A stretch of DNA of 64,000 bases from Beta vulgaris subsp. vulgaris (taxonomy: Eukaryota > Streptophyta > Magnoliopsida > Caryophyllales > Amaranthaceae), in NCBI RefSeq assembly GCF_026745355.1, contig NC_079206.1, positions 12,705,779 to 12,769,778 on the forward strand. The letters run 5' to 3'. The translations under genes were made by a program, and so were the position numbers. Below, piece by piece: positions 10,682-21,286 of this stretch (its first letter is position 1; each line of letters begins with the position of its first letter). The notes below the pieces were generated by a model. It did not search any database. It was not told where the DNA came from and saw only the letters and a program-made list of their open reading frames with translations.

Positions 10682-11684
10682 TTTGATCCTATAAACTAGA
10701 TCATCGCTTACCATTAGGCCAAGAACTATTATGTCCTAGATATAAGGACATGTTGCCGAGACTTCATTAAGTTCAATATCATATATGGTAATTCTTGTGT
10801 TCTTTGTTTGTTGCAATGATTTGACTTCATATAAATGTTCTACCATGTTTCGACTCAACTAAACATCAATCTTCTCTTAGATAACTTTTTTTATTTGTTT
10901 ACATCAATTATTGTTAATAAGTTTCAGCAAAAGAATTCTCTTATAATTAGGAGTAACAACAATATCGACTCTATTTGATAATACATTTAACACCTTAATG
11001 AGTAGGTGCTAAAAGTTTAAGTCACCAAAAATAAATAGTCGTATTTGGGGTAAGATTTTAAATAAAATTTAAGCTCAAAAAGGATTGAAATTGAGTTGCT
11101 ATCAAATACTAACATTTCAATTTAATTTAAGGTGTCGAAATTTTCAGCTATCTTATCAAGATCCTTTCAGATACCTTATCAGTTTCAACTTTATTTTCAA
11201 CTTATATTTCCAAACATAGCCAAAATCAAAAGGAACTTTAGCTCATAAAAGATCGAAAGTATATATACCAAACAGGTAAATAATGTCAAATCTTAGAAAA
11301 TATTAAGACTGTATCACCTTACTTCAGTCTTCATAATTCAAATATACAAAATGTAACTTGTGCATGAACCAAAAACTTTAGCTTTGGACTACAACAAGAA
11401 ATCATGAACAATCATCTTGAAATTCCATCAACTTCATAGAATTTCATCAAAGAAAAAGGGGGATGGGGGGAAGGAGGTAAGCTATCTTACAAAATTGACA
11501 TTTATATTTCCAACTGAAAGAGACATTGGCAATTTGGCACGACTCGTGGAAGCAAATTAAGCAAAGCATCTTTAAAATAATGAGAATATCCTGTAGCTTC
11601 ATCATATAACTAGATTGCTAGACCAATTCTTTTATGAGAACGTATTGTGTCGGACTCGTCCGATCATAATCTTGGTCGGACGAC
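10682..11684. other. AT-rich intergenic sequence
   Basis: I see no supported gene, RNA or element boundary in this kilobase. Confidence 0.4.
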
Positions 11685-12060
11685 TTTCAGGTGGTTCTAA
11701 TTTTTTTTCAGTTAGTCTTAATTTTCTTTCAGGTAGTCTTCATTTTTTTTCAGGTAGTCTTCATTTTGTTTTCAGTTAGTCTTCTTTGTTTTTCAGTTGT
11801 TTTTGTGCTTCAGTTAGACTTACTTGGGTTTCAGTTGGTCTTTATTCTTTTTCAGGTAGTCTTCATTTTTTTTTCAGGTAGTCTTCATTTTGTTTCAGTT
11901 AGTCTATTTTTTTTTCAGTTAGTCTTTTTTTTTCAGTTGGTTTTTGTGCTTCAGTTAGACTTACTTGGGTTTCAGTTGGTCTTTATTCTTTTTCAGGTAG
12001 TCTTCATTTTTTTTTCAGGTAGTCTTCATTTTGTTTCAGTTAGTCCAACTGAAAGAAAAC
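11685..12060. repeat. Tandem repeat of tttcagttagtctt / tttcaggtagtcttca units
   Basis: Short T-rich units of about 20-27 bp are repeated head to tail. There is also a higher-order duplication of about 141 bp: the block beginning ttttgtgcttcagttagact is at 11801 and again at 11942. The open frame across it encodes only FFQV/LIFF-type repeats and is not a gene. Next to it lie inverse-oriented units (aaagtccaactgaaag), also repeated, into which two transposons have inserted. Confidence 0.75.
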
Positions 12061-12084
12061 AAAGTCCAACTGAAAGAACACAAA

Positions 12085-12428
12085 GGGCCTGTTCTCCCCA
12101 GCTTATTTTCAGTTCAGTTCAGTTCAGTTCAGTTCAATTCAGTTCAGTTCAATTCAGTTCAGTTCAGTTCAATTCAATTCAGTTCAGATCAGTTCAGTTC
12201 AGTTCAGACCAGTTCAGTTCAGTTCAGTTCAGCTCTTGACAATACTTTTACTCTCACATATCACTATTCATTTCAGTTCAGTTCAGTTCAATTCAGTTCA
12301 GTTCAGTTCAGATCAGTTCATTTCAGATCAGTTCAGTTCAGTTCAATTCAGTTCAGTTCAGTTCAGTTCAATTCAGTTCAGTTCAGTTCAGTTCAGTTCA
12401 TCTGTTTTATGCCGAAGAGAACATGCCC
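12085..12428 (+). mobile_element. (TTCAG)n-array element, copy 2 (344 bp)
   Basis: It begins gggcctgttctccccagc, runs through two long TTCAG arrays separated by ctcttgacaatacttttactc, and ends atgccgaagagaacatgccc. It is flanked by AAA on both sides. It sits inside a minisatellite of aaagtccaactgaaagaaaac units. Nearly the whole element is TTCAG/ATTCAG repeats. The QFSSVQFSS open frames across it are not genes. Confidence 0.75.
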
Positions 12429-13021
12429 AAAGTCCAACTGAAAGAAAACAAAGTCCAACTGAGGGCCTGTTCTATTCGGCATAAAACAGCTGAACTGAAC
12501 TGAACTGAACTTATCAAAGCTGAACTGAACTGAACTGAACTTATCGGAGCTGAACTGAACTGAACTGAACTTATCAGAGCTGAACTGAACTGAACTGAAC
12601 TGAACAGAACTGAACTGAACTGAATTGAATTGAATTGAATTGAATTGAATTGAATTGAATTATATTACATTGAAATAAATTGAATGTAATAAATATATAA
12701 ATAATATTTTAAACAATAATAATATGAATATTAAATAATAATTATAATGATAAGTAATAATAATGAATAATAATAATAGTAGTATTTTGAATATTTTTAA
12801 ATGATAGTTATAAATAAATAATATTAATAATCATAAATTAATAATAATAATAATAATTAATGATAGTAATGATAATTAATAATTATTATTTTATATTATT
12901 TGTATTAATATATTAATACTTGACGATGATATATAATAACAATAATATCTAAGAAGTAAATTAATATTACTATTTTAATAATTATATTTAATAACTTAAA
13001 AATATTTAGTAATAAAAATAA

Positions 13022-13315
13022 GGAAAATTTGTCAGAAACCACCTTTTAAATTCACTTTTTTGTGGGAAACCACCTTTTAAAATTTTTTGGTTAATTAGCC
13101 ACCTTTTTGGCTTTATTTTTTGTTGGAAGCCACCTATTGACGGAAAACCCACATTGACTAACGGAATCCGTCGTTGACCATCACGTGCCTTGCACGTGAT
13201 GTCATAACACCATTTCCTTCTCTTTTTTTCCACGTATTTCCCTCCCAAAACCCATTCATCTCCCTCTCTCTCTCTCTCTTCCACCCCCATCTCTCTCATT
13301 TCCTTCATCTCATCT
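13022..13315 (+). repeat. MULE left terminal inverted repeat
   Basis: It starts ggaaaatttgtcagaaacc, contains tandem ccaccttttaaa-type blocks (a possible transposase-binding array) and the dyad atcacgtgccttgcacgtga with two CACGTG-type G-box cores, and ends in a CT-rich leader-like tract. It likely serves as promoter for the plus-strand GRF gene. Confidence 0.85.
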
Positions 13316-13489
13316 GCTGTGTCTCAGTGAATTGCAAAGGGAGTCTCCTCCAAGCGAATTAAGGTAATTTTTCGTTTCTTTTATTTTGTTCTTTTGTCTA
13401 GTTTATAATTAGGGTTTACAATTGACTAGTGTGTTTTGAAATTAGGGTTCAAAATCAATTTTTTTTGTGTTTGAAATTGCGCAGTTGTG

Positions 13490-13936
13490 ATGTTGAAGAA
13501 AAGGAAGTGCAAATGTGGGTTTGAAGTGGCTGTGAGGACTTCATGGACTAATGAAAACCCTGGCAGGAAATTTATAGCTTGCAAGCTATACAACCATGAC
13601 ACTGGACACAGGGGATGTCAATTTTTTGAGTGGTTAGATGAAGACCCTCTGGAATGGCAAAGGGATGTTATTAACACACTTATTGCTGAGAAGCATAGGT
13701 TTGCAACAGATCTTAGTTTACTAAGGGGCAGGGTTGCTCTGATTGAGCATGAGAAGAAGAGATTGACTGATGAGATGGAAAGGATGAAGAAGAAGACTGA
13801 GAAGAGAAAGGGCTGTGACAGTAGCTGTAAGCATCAAGTTGTGAAGACTGATCATGTAGGATTAGGATTAGTCATAGGAGGTCTTGTGATGTTGTCTGTA
13901 GTTGTTAGTGTAGTTGTTGTCAAAGTTGTTGGTTGA
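13490..13936 (+). CDS. GRF-type zinc finger, coiled-coil, membrane-anchored protein carried by the MULE
   Basis: The predicted protein has 148 aa. I start at the ATG at 13490, six bases after a clean splice acceptor (gcgcag) at 13484. A leader intron 13364-13484 with donor aag|gtaattttt is inferred, putting the first exon at the edge of the left inverted repeat. Residues 5-50 are a GRF zinc finger: C7-x-C9-G, the NPGRKFIAC segment with C31, then C43-QFFEW. Residues about 65-105 are charged and heptad-like (coiled coil). Residues about 125-147 are a Val/Leu/Gly membrane span at the extreme C-terminus, as in tail-anchored proteins. GRF fingers bind nucleic acid in topoisomerase III and NEIL3/APE2-type proteins, and small GRF proteins of this design are common but uncharacterised in plants. 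Its role in the element is unknown; mudrB of MuDR is a positional precedent for a second MULE gene. Confidence 0.8.
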   Translation: MLKKRKCKCGFEVAVRTSWTNENPGRKFIACKLYNHDTGHRGCQFFEWLDEDPLEWQRDVINTLIAEKHRFATDLSLLRGRVALIEHEKKRLTDEMERMKKKTEKRKGCDSSCKHQVVKTDHVGLGLVIGGLVMLSVVVSVVVVKVVG

Positions 13937-14196
13937 TTGTAACTTCTTGCAATGTGTAACCTCTTCAAAGCCTATTGGCTAATTATAATGAAAGAATGAG
14001 ACTTTGACAACATATCTCATTTCCATAGATAATCAATTGTGCACATTACACACAAATATATGTAGTCAATTCGAAACATTCCAAAATGACAAGTTAATTG
14101 TCACAAAATTACCAAAATGTGAAGTTAATTTGATGCATGCCAAAAGTTTGATAGTGCTAAATATTCATTACAGACAATAAAAAATTGAGCTTCAAG

Positions 14197-17100
14197 CTAT
14201 TCTTGAGTCAACTGAGAAGAGAAGATTGCATCTGTAGAGCTTGAAGCTTGTGACATGTTGATGGTTGACCTTGTAACCCTTGGAACAAAGACCTTGGATG
14301 CTCCTGGTTGTGACCCCTTAGAACTTGTGGCACCTTTGTTATTTCCAGCCTTAGAAGCTCCTTGCTTGGTCTGTTTAGAAGTGCTTGCTCCTACCTTGGA
14401 CCCCTTTGGAGCTGATGCCTTTGAAGCTGCTGCTGGAGCTGATGCTTTTGAAGCTGTTGCTGGAGCTGATGCCTTAGGAGCTGCTGCTTTGGCTGATGCC
14501 TTAGGAGCTGCTGCTTTGGCTGATGCCTTAGGAGCTGCTTTGGCTGATGCCTTTGGAGGTGCATTAGTATTTGTTTGTTCAGCTGTGGCTCTTGGCCCCT
14601 CCCCTCTTCTTGGTTGGAGGATCCACAACAGTATTATTACATTTGTTCTTGTAATGCCCAGCAACCCCACACCTAGAGCAAGAGTTTGATTTCTTTGCCC
14701 CTTGACAAGCTTGCTCTTTCTCTCTTCATCTTCTCCTTGTTCTTTCACTCTTTTCTTCTTACTTGGTCTTCCAGGCAGCTGCCTATAAGGTGGTGGCATA
14801 GGCTCAGGGTGTGTTGTTTTCTCCCATTGAGCTTGTCCTGGCATGGCTCTAAAGGAAGGGGCATATGTGGCAGCATAAGTGCTCACATGGTATGCTTGGT
14901 GAACAAAATTCTCATACTCCAACCTCCTCTTTACTATACACCCAAGGGCATGTGTACAAGGGATCCCCATTAGATTCCACCTATAACATCCACACTCCCT
15001 TGTATCTAGGTTCACTACAAATGTGTCCCCATCATCATCCACCTCAAACTCATGCAAATCAGCTTGCATGATTCTCAGACCACTAATAAGCTTCAATCCT
15101 TTCTCAATCATCTTTGTAACAGATGGCATAATAAGTCCATCAAAGTTTCTCAAACCCTCCCTCTTTGCACAACATCTACCCATTATATATCTCCTTATCC
15201 ACTCCATTAAAGACAAGATTGGTTTTGTCCTAGCTTCTCTAAGTACATTATTGAAGCTCTCACAACAGTTATTGAGAAGCATACCACTTTTAGATGAGGT
15301 CCCAAAAGCATGCCTGGACCAATTAGAAACTGGTATTGCCTGCAGATAGTTGTATGCCTCCACATTCAACTTCTTTATCTCATCCATATGCTGCTGAAAG
15401 TGATGCTGATATATACAAATCAAAATGAATTTAGGTTCAATCCACATCAATAAACACACTAACAACTGCAGTAATTAACATATACCTTTGTTGAACTTCT
15501 TGCTGCCTTCCAGAAGTGTACTCTATACACTTCTCCTGGGAATTTGTTCCTGAAATTTGCCCAAATATGCCTACAGCAGAACCTGATTTCTGCATTTGGC
15601 ACAACTTGATTGAAGGCATCAAGCAAACCCTGTGACACATGTAGATGAAAGCATCAAATCCTAGCATAAGTCTACAAGCCATGAAATTAATAAACAAGAA
15701 GTGAAGGGTGTTACCTTTTGTCTATCAGACATGTAGGTGACAGTTTCATCATACTTCTCATGAACCCATGTAACAGAAGCTGCCACAGAATCTAAATCCT
15801 TGACTAGCAAATCCAAAAACCAAGTCCATGTTTCAGAGTTTTCTGTTTCAACCACAGCCCAAGCAACAGGAAATATATTATTATTTCCATCTTTACCAAC
15901 TGCAGTCAGTAGGATGCCTGGATATGGACCCCTTAGGTGTGCCCCATCAACACCTAAAATTGGCCTGCATCCAGCCAAAAACCCCTCCTTGCAGGGCTGT
16001 AAGCAAATGTAAAGTCTTTGGAACAATGGGGGGGGATTATCTATGCCCTCCACTTTAACTACTGCAGTGGACCCTGGGTAATAAGTCCTAATTGCTTGGG
16101 CATAGTCCCAAACCCTACTGTATTCAGCAGAAGCATCCCCAAAAATCATCTTCGGTGCCCTCACCTTTGCGTAGTAAGCTTTATAGTAGCTAATCTCACA
16201 TTCAACCTCCCTTCTAGCCCTTTTCATAAATGGCTCAATCCTCATTCTTGGATCATCTCTGAAATCTTCTAAATACCTCTCAGCTAAGTATTGTGATGTA
16301 CACTTTGGATTCACATGTTGATGCCCACAAACATGCTCAAATCTTGCACTTTTAATCTGGAAAGTCTCTTCACCTTTCAATTTTCTACAATGGATCTTAA
16401 ACCTACACTTCTTTCTGCTTTTACATGTGCAGCTACTAATCCTAGCATGAGACCAAGGGCAGCTGCACCTCTTTGCACAGTACACTGAGATCCTCTTGTT
16501 AGTGTTGTGCAAGTTGTAAAAGTCATACCCCTTCTCTACAGCATGATGAACTAAAGCCTTCCTAAAAATCTTGTTTGATGGAAACTTCAAGCCTACAGAT
16601 AACTCAACCTTGTGTTTGAAGTCCACATCAGGATTGAAAATGGGGTAATGAGGTCCCTCATCATCAGATCCAACTAAGCTCAGTAAGTCATCATCAGAAT
16701 CATTTAGCTCCACATCACTATTCAGCCCAAGACCACCATTTTCTTCTTCATCATTGCCCCCATCATTCTCCCCACCATGCTCTCCTCCATTAAGGCCCAA
16801 TGCTAAGCTTCCTTTCACCCTTTCAGTTATTCCTAAATCCACATTACCTGCAAATATATCATCATCACTCTTGTCTTCATAGTCCTCATCACTAAGTAAC
16901 ACATCATGGTCAGATTCATTTCCTAATCCTTCATCACCTGCATCTGGATTGTCCACATGTTGTTCTTCAATCACAGGTTCCTCAGCTAGTTTCCCAGGTT
17001 CCTCAATCACATCCCTTTTCTTTTTGGATGAAAATGTGGGGAGTTTTTCCCTTCTTTTGTGTTCTAATGGTCTGGGGTGAGGGTGTTTTGCCTCAGAACA

Positions 17101-17700
17101 TGGAGTTGGTTGAGTCTTTAATGGTTGGGAAGAAGGGGTGGGGTGTGTGTTTAAGGGTTGGGAATTGGCAGTGGGTTGAGTGTTTAGGGGCTGGGAGTGA
17201 AAAAACTCAGATCTACTAATAAGAATTGGGTCAGTGGAGGTCAAAGTTTGAGAATCTTTCTTTTGTGGGCCCCTCCTTTCTTCTCTTCCATCAACTTTGT
17301 TTGCTGACTCACCCTTACTTATAGTCCCTTTATCTCTCCTAACATCCACATTTTTACCCCCTACTCCATCAGATACCTTCTTCCCATGTGTGACATAAAG
17401 ATGGTACCATCCATCTTTCTCCTTTGACATCAAAAACTCAGGAATTTCTGCATCACTCTTCAACTCTTTCCTTCCATTATATAAGCTACATCCACGTTTC
17501 CTAAACCAAATTTGTCCCACATCCTCATATCCTAATTCATCCTTAATCCAATACACAAACTCAAAAAAAGCTACTTCATCCACATTAGGTTTCAAAACTA
17601 GCCCTGATTTCGCACTGTCCACCCTTTTTTCATAGGTTGTCTTCTGGTTTTTTGTCACAAATTCCCCACCATGGTATAACCTAATGTTGATCTTTTCCAT
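14197..17700 (-). CDS. MULE transposase (spliced, three coding exons)
   Basis: Exons by splice signals: 17700-15715, 15629-15486 and 15405-14197 (about 1111 aa). The start is the Met at 17700 (MEKINIRLYHGG), not the longer upstream frame, because a plant MULE N-terminal PB1-like domain begins there. Residues 1-110 are that domain. An acidic Asp/Glu/Asn-rich linker and a Cys/His-rich MuDR DNA-binding domain (VYCAKRCSCPWSH region) follow. The DDE catalytic core has D585 (GVDGAHLRG), D659 (SDRQKG, spliced) and E759 (CCESFNN). The SWIM zinc finger is near 848-866 (CGCYRWNLMGIPCTHAL). The C-terminus is Ala/Lys/Pro/Ser repeats. A CX2CX4HX4C zinc knuckle at 14680-14639 lies in another frame, flanked by G/C runs near 14697-14701 and 14600, so two compensating indels are suspected. 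It should cut and rejoin DNA at the MULE ends in the nucleus. Confidence 0.85.
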
Positions 17701-18392
17701 AGTTTTATAAATAGGCCACAACACATTTATCCTACCATTGAACCTGATAAAAAACAATCAATAATAATGAACCTGAGCAGCACTAATAAACATGAAATCA
17801 GTACACAAGCTCAAATTAACATATACTCATGATTTGAAAAGGCCATGAATTTTTAATTAATTACATAATTCAGTAAATTAAGAAGAAACTTGAACATGAA
17901 CAAGCTCAAATTAGCTAACCTCATGCACATATTTTCCTAATTGCACTTAAATTATGCAGAAACCCTAATTAAACAAACATGAAAGCAGTAAAGTATGACT
18001 TTTTAATCAATTGCAAAGTACACTCACCTGGGTATTTGTTGAATTATGAAATTGGTCCCCCCAACTGCTTTCCCTGAACTTTTCCCACTCCCTGTAGCCA
18101 TGACAGTTCCAAATTAAGAATTTTTTTTTTAAATATTCAATCAAAGTACAAAAGTGAAGTGAGAGTGAAGTGAGAGTGAAGTGAGAGTGAAGTGAATATA
18201 GTAAATGCATACCTGTTTAGGTGTTTAATCAGAATGCCATTACTACCAACCTACAGAGGATAGAGTATAGAGTGCTCAGTAGCTAGCCAACTCGCAAATT
18301 TACTGCTCAATATGTCAACTACAAAAGACTGACAAAAATTTAATTCAAAGAGAGAGAGACAGTGGGATTAATGTAGAGTTTCAAGTGCAGAG

Positions 18393-18684
18393 AGATGAGA
18401 TGAAGGAAATGAGAGAGATGGGGGTGGAAGAGAGAGAGAGAGGGAGATGAATGGGTTTTGGGAGGGAAATACGTGGAAAAAAAGAGAAGGAAATGGTGTT
18501 ATGACATCACGTGCAAGGCACGTGATGGTCAACGACGGATTCTGTTAGTCAATGTGGGTTTTCCGTCTATAGGTGGCTTCCAACAAAAAATAAAGCCAAA
18601 AAGGTGGCTAATTAACCAAAAAAATTTAAAAGGTGGTTTCCCACAAAAAAGTGAATTTAAAAGGTGGTTTCTGACAAATTTTCC
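18393..18684 (-). repeat. MULE right terminal inverted repeat
   Basis: This is the reverse complement of 13022-13315 with only a few differences. It keeps the same G-box dyad and likely supplies the promoter for the minus-strand transposase gene. Confidence 0.85.
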
Positions 18685-19351
18685 TAAAAATAATGATTGG
18701 GTTGGACCACGAAAATTATACAATAAACCGTCTTGACGCGATTTGATTGGTTTATGGGCTAAAAAAAGTGGGTTTATTTGTGCTTTGACCTAAACCATGT
18801 TCCTCCTAATAATAATAGTAATAATAATTAGTAAAGCTACAATAAAAAAAATATATAGAAACAATAATAATAATACTTAATAGTAATGATATATATTTAA
18901 ATAATAATAATAATAATAATAGTAATTAGTAAAATAAATTATACCAACATAATAATAATATTTAACAAAATGGTTATAAAAGAATAGAGCTGAACTCAAC
19001 TGAACTGAACTGATCTGAACTGAACTTATTGGAGCTGAACTGAACTGAACTGAACTTATTAGAGCTGAACTGAACTGAACTGAAAATAAGCTGGGGAGAA
19101 CAGGCCCTGAAAGAAAACAAAGTTCAACTGAAAAGAAAACAAAACACTAACCTCTGCTTTCTCCACTATTTCACCTCTTCCCCACTTCCACTTTCCTCTC
19201 TCTCTCCTCCTTCACGAGGTTAGCAATGTTGATAGCGATGGCATCATCCACAATTTTTGGAAAGTGGAAGAAGAAAGGTTGGTACTTTCTAGTCCAGATT
19301 CATCAGGAGTACTTTCGTTTGTTGATGATGTCGGAGTACAGTGACTAACAA

Positions 19352-19831
19352 ATGGTCTTTGGAACCTCGCATTTGTTGATCAGGAGTAATACTGAACTAC
19401 TGGATGATTTGTTTTGGGATGATGCAGTTTTCTTCAAGGATTCACTTCACATCTACTCTAGAAAAGAAGAGTGTATATTATCATTCCACTTTGGATATGA
19501 AAAGTTTGTGCGCATTCCATTACCCTATGAAACAAACTGCTACAATGATCATTCCTCCCTTTGCATTCTTGATTCTTGCCTTTGTTTCAGTACTATATCC
19601 GACGCTGATCATCAATGTGAGATTTGGGCAATGAAAGACTACGGAGTTAAAGATTCATGGGTGAAGGTAACTGTTGTAAAACATACGGATATTCCTCTAT
19701 CGAATAATCGTCCATCGTATATTCCTCTAGTGCGAATGGGTAGTGAGAAAGTATTTTGAACTTGGGATGATGATGAACCAGAACGCATCTTATATCGTTG
19801 CTCTATAATGAACTTGGGTCAGCCCGTCTGA
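19352..19831 (+). pseudogene. F-box-associated domain fragment
   Basis: The frame contains FHFGYEKFVRIPLP, then LCILDSCLCFSTI, then IWAMKDYGVKDSWVKV. These are the hallmark strands of the F-box-associated interaction domain (FBA type) of plant F-box proteins, which recruit substrates to SCF ubiquitin ligases. No F-box motif and no N-terminal half are present; the left side ends in low-complexity sequence next to the transposon at 19107. A TGA at 19757-19759 interrupts the frame, but the same frame continues with TWDDDEPERILYRCSI, which still looks like F-box protein sequence. It is therefore a truncated gene fragment with a nonsense change. Confidence 0.6.
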
Positions 19832-20591
19832 CCAAATGTTTGGGTCAGACGGTCTGACCCAATACTTTCACTTCTTTTATATTCTTTTAGAACATCAATT
19901 AATTAAGACGTAAATAAAAAACCAAACATTGAACTTGAACTAGCTCAACTGTGCACCACCGAAATCTACTCTATTATTTCTATTCAACTATTTTATCGTT
20001 ATTTTCTTTTGTTTTCTAACTTCTTTTATGTTTCAGTGTTGACAATATGCTTTTGGTACCTAAAGTCAACGTGTAGTACGTATCTAATATTGAAAGCTAC
20101 ATGATCTCCCTGAAAAAAAAAAAATAGAAATTGGGAGACAACAACTACCTAACTAGTAATTTGCCAAGTGTAGGTTGTTGGTCGTTACGTTTTTTTTTTG
20201 TCTTAAAAAAAAGTCAAAATAGGTGTGACCATCTTTATGTTTTTTTCATCTCCATCGAATTTTAATTTTTTTTCGCCCGACCATCATGTAAATTGAATAA
20301 TAATAATTAAAATAAGGTGAATTCGTCCATATGGGGGATATAAATTATTCGTCAGGTATGATACGTGTACGGATAATGTAATCTAATTGGGTAAAGGTCA
20401 AGCTTTAAATTATTATCCATTTCATCATGTTCTCCATATTTTGGAGTAAAATTATCAAGCTTTAAATTAAATAAGTTCTACTTGTTAATATTATTAGCTT
20501 CCTTGTTATTGATTTCACCTTTATACAAGTACCTATACATCAAGGACGTTAATATTGGAACCGGTTATTGCAAATATAAAATACTCGTAAT
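19832..20591. other. Intergenic sequence left of the copia element
   Basis: No gene is seen. A short perfect dyad (gggtcagacggtctgaccc, near 19843-19861) and a diverged copy just before it form potential hairpins. The remainder is AT-rich. Confidence 0.4.
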
Positions 20592-20846
20592 TGTTGAGAA
20601 ACAGTGGAATGAACAATTCCACTGTTCACATGTGTGAAGTCCACTGTTCATATATGTGCGAAGTCCATTTTTCCTGCGTGCATTTAATGCATGTCAGGTA
20701 ATTTTCTCCCGTATTGAAAATTTTGCAATTGTGCACTGTAGAAACTTTGCCTATATATACCAGTGTAAGAAATCAGTTTTACACATCAATGCAATACAAT
20801 ACTCTCTGATATATTTGCATAACTTCTCTCTCTATTTCTCACAACA
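20592..20846 (+). repeat. Copia 5' LTR
   Basis: It starts tgttgagaaacagtgg and ends tttctcacaaca. It contains a TATA-like tgcctatatatacc near 20750 and a CT-rich region downstream, the likely transcription start zone of the element. Internal tandem motifs gtgaagtccactgttca and gcgaagtcc lie upstream. Confidence 0.93.
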
Positions 20847-20863
20847 CGTTATCAGCACGAGTG
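20847..20863 (+). promoter_or_regulatory. Copia primer-binding site
   Basis: cgttatcagcacgag directly follows the 5' LTR. ATCAGCACGAG after the LTR is frequent in plant copia elements and is where a host tRNA fragment primes minus-strand DNA synthesis. Confidence 0.6.
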
Positions 20864-20964
20864 TTCTACCGGAAATTTTTTGAGGTATCTTTAAAATTTT
20901 TACATCCATTTTGTTTTTAAGTTTAAATTTTTTTCTCCAAGCCCAACCCTTTTACTACCTGAAC

Positions 20965-21286
20965 ATGGACCAACAAAGTAACGGGATTAGCATTGTTTTA
21001 CACAATGTCTCTGTCTCGGGTATTTATTTTTGGATAGAGCGAAACAATGTGCCATTCACTACCAACCCAGCGAGGGGAACTGTAATACAGCCCCGACCCA
21101 GTAACCGTAACAACGGTACAAATACTCATACCGGGGAACTCACAAACCCCTGTTCCCAACACCAATAATAACCCTCCTATACAACCAGCTGAAAATCAAC
21201 CTCCACCCAGTAATAAAAGAGATAGAGATGAACAGGAAGAAACTAGTAGTAAACGTCACCATACTACTAACGCAGAAAACAAATAA
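20965..21286 (+). pseudogene. Leader ORF 1 of the copia element (frame-interrupted, about 106 aa)
   Basis: The ATG at 20965 starts MDQQSNGISIVLHNVSVSGI. This frame stops at 21166-21168. One base difference near the CCCC run at 21147-21150 would join it to a hydrophilic second half ending RDRDEQEETSSKRHH..NK at the TAA 21284-21286. The second half has coding-like composition: Pro/Asn/Gln-rich, then a charged, possibly nuclear-localising tail. No family is recognised. It sits between the primer-binding site and gag, where copia elements usually have only untranslated leader. Confidence 0.45.

Larger units (their letters stand above)
13022..18684. mobile_element. Complete Mutator-like element (MULE) with two genes
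   Basis: Terminal inverted repeats of about 293 bp (13022-13315 and 18393-18684) are nearly identical. A perfect 9-bp target duplication taaaaataa (13013-13021 and 18685-18693) marks Mutator-type insertion. The related (TTCAG)n element copy 1 shows the unoccupied site at 6827-6835, confirming the boundaries. It carries a spliced transposase gene on the minus strand and a GRF zinc-finger gene on the plus strand, each starting just inside one inverted repeat, so the two genes are convergent. Very few mismatches between the inverted repeats suggest recent activity. Confidence 0.9.
12463..19107 (-). mobile_element. (TTCAG)n-array element, copy 3, split by a MULE
   Basis: It is in reverse orientation: it starts gggcctgttctattcggc, then ataaaacagctgaactgaac arrays, and ends aataagctggggagaacaggccc. 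The target duplication is TGA (12460-12462 and 19108-19110). Without the inserted Mutator-like element (5663 bp plus one 9-bp duplication) it would be about 973 bp. Its internal block at 18694-18800 is the reverse complement of 6720-6830 in copy 1. Here both ends read GGGCCTGTTCT, giving an 11-bp perfect terminal inverted repeat. Confidence 0.75.

Noticed and set aside
11691..12484. Long open frames of FFQV and QFSSVQ repeats
   Set aside because: They are translations of the TTCAG and tttcagttagtc tandem repeats. Several frames are open at once, as expected for repeats whose unit lacks stops.
14255..14689. 144-aa Ala/Asp-rich plus-strand frame
   Set aside because: It is the shadow of the Ala/Lys/Pro repeat at the C-terminus of the MULE transposase.
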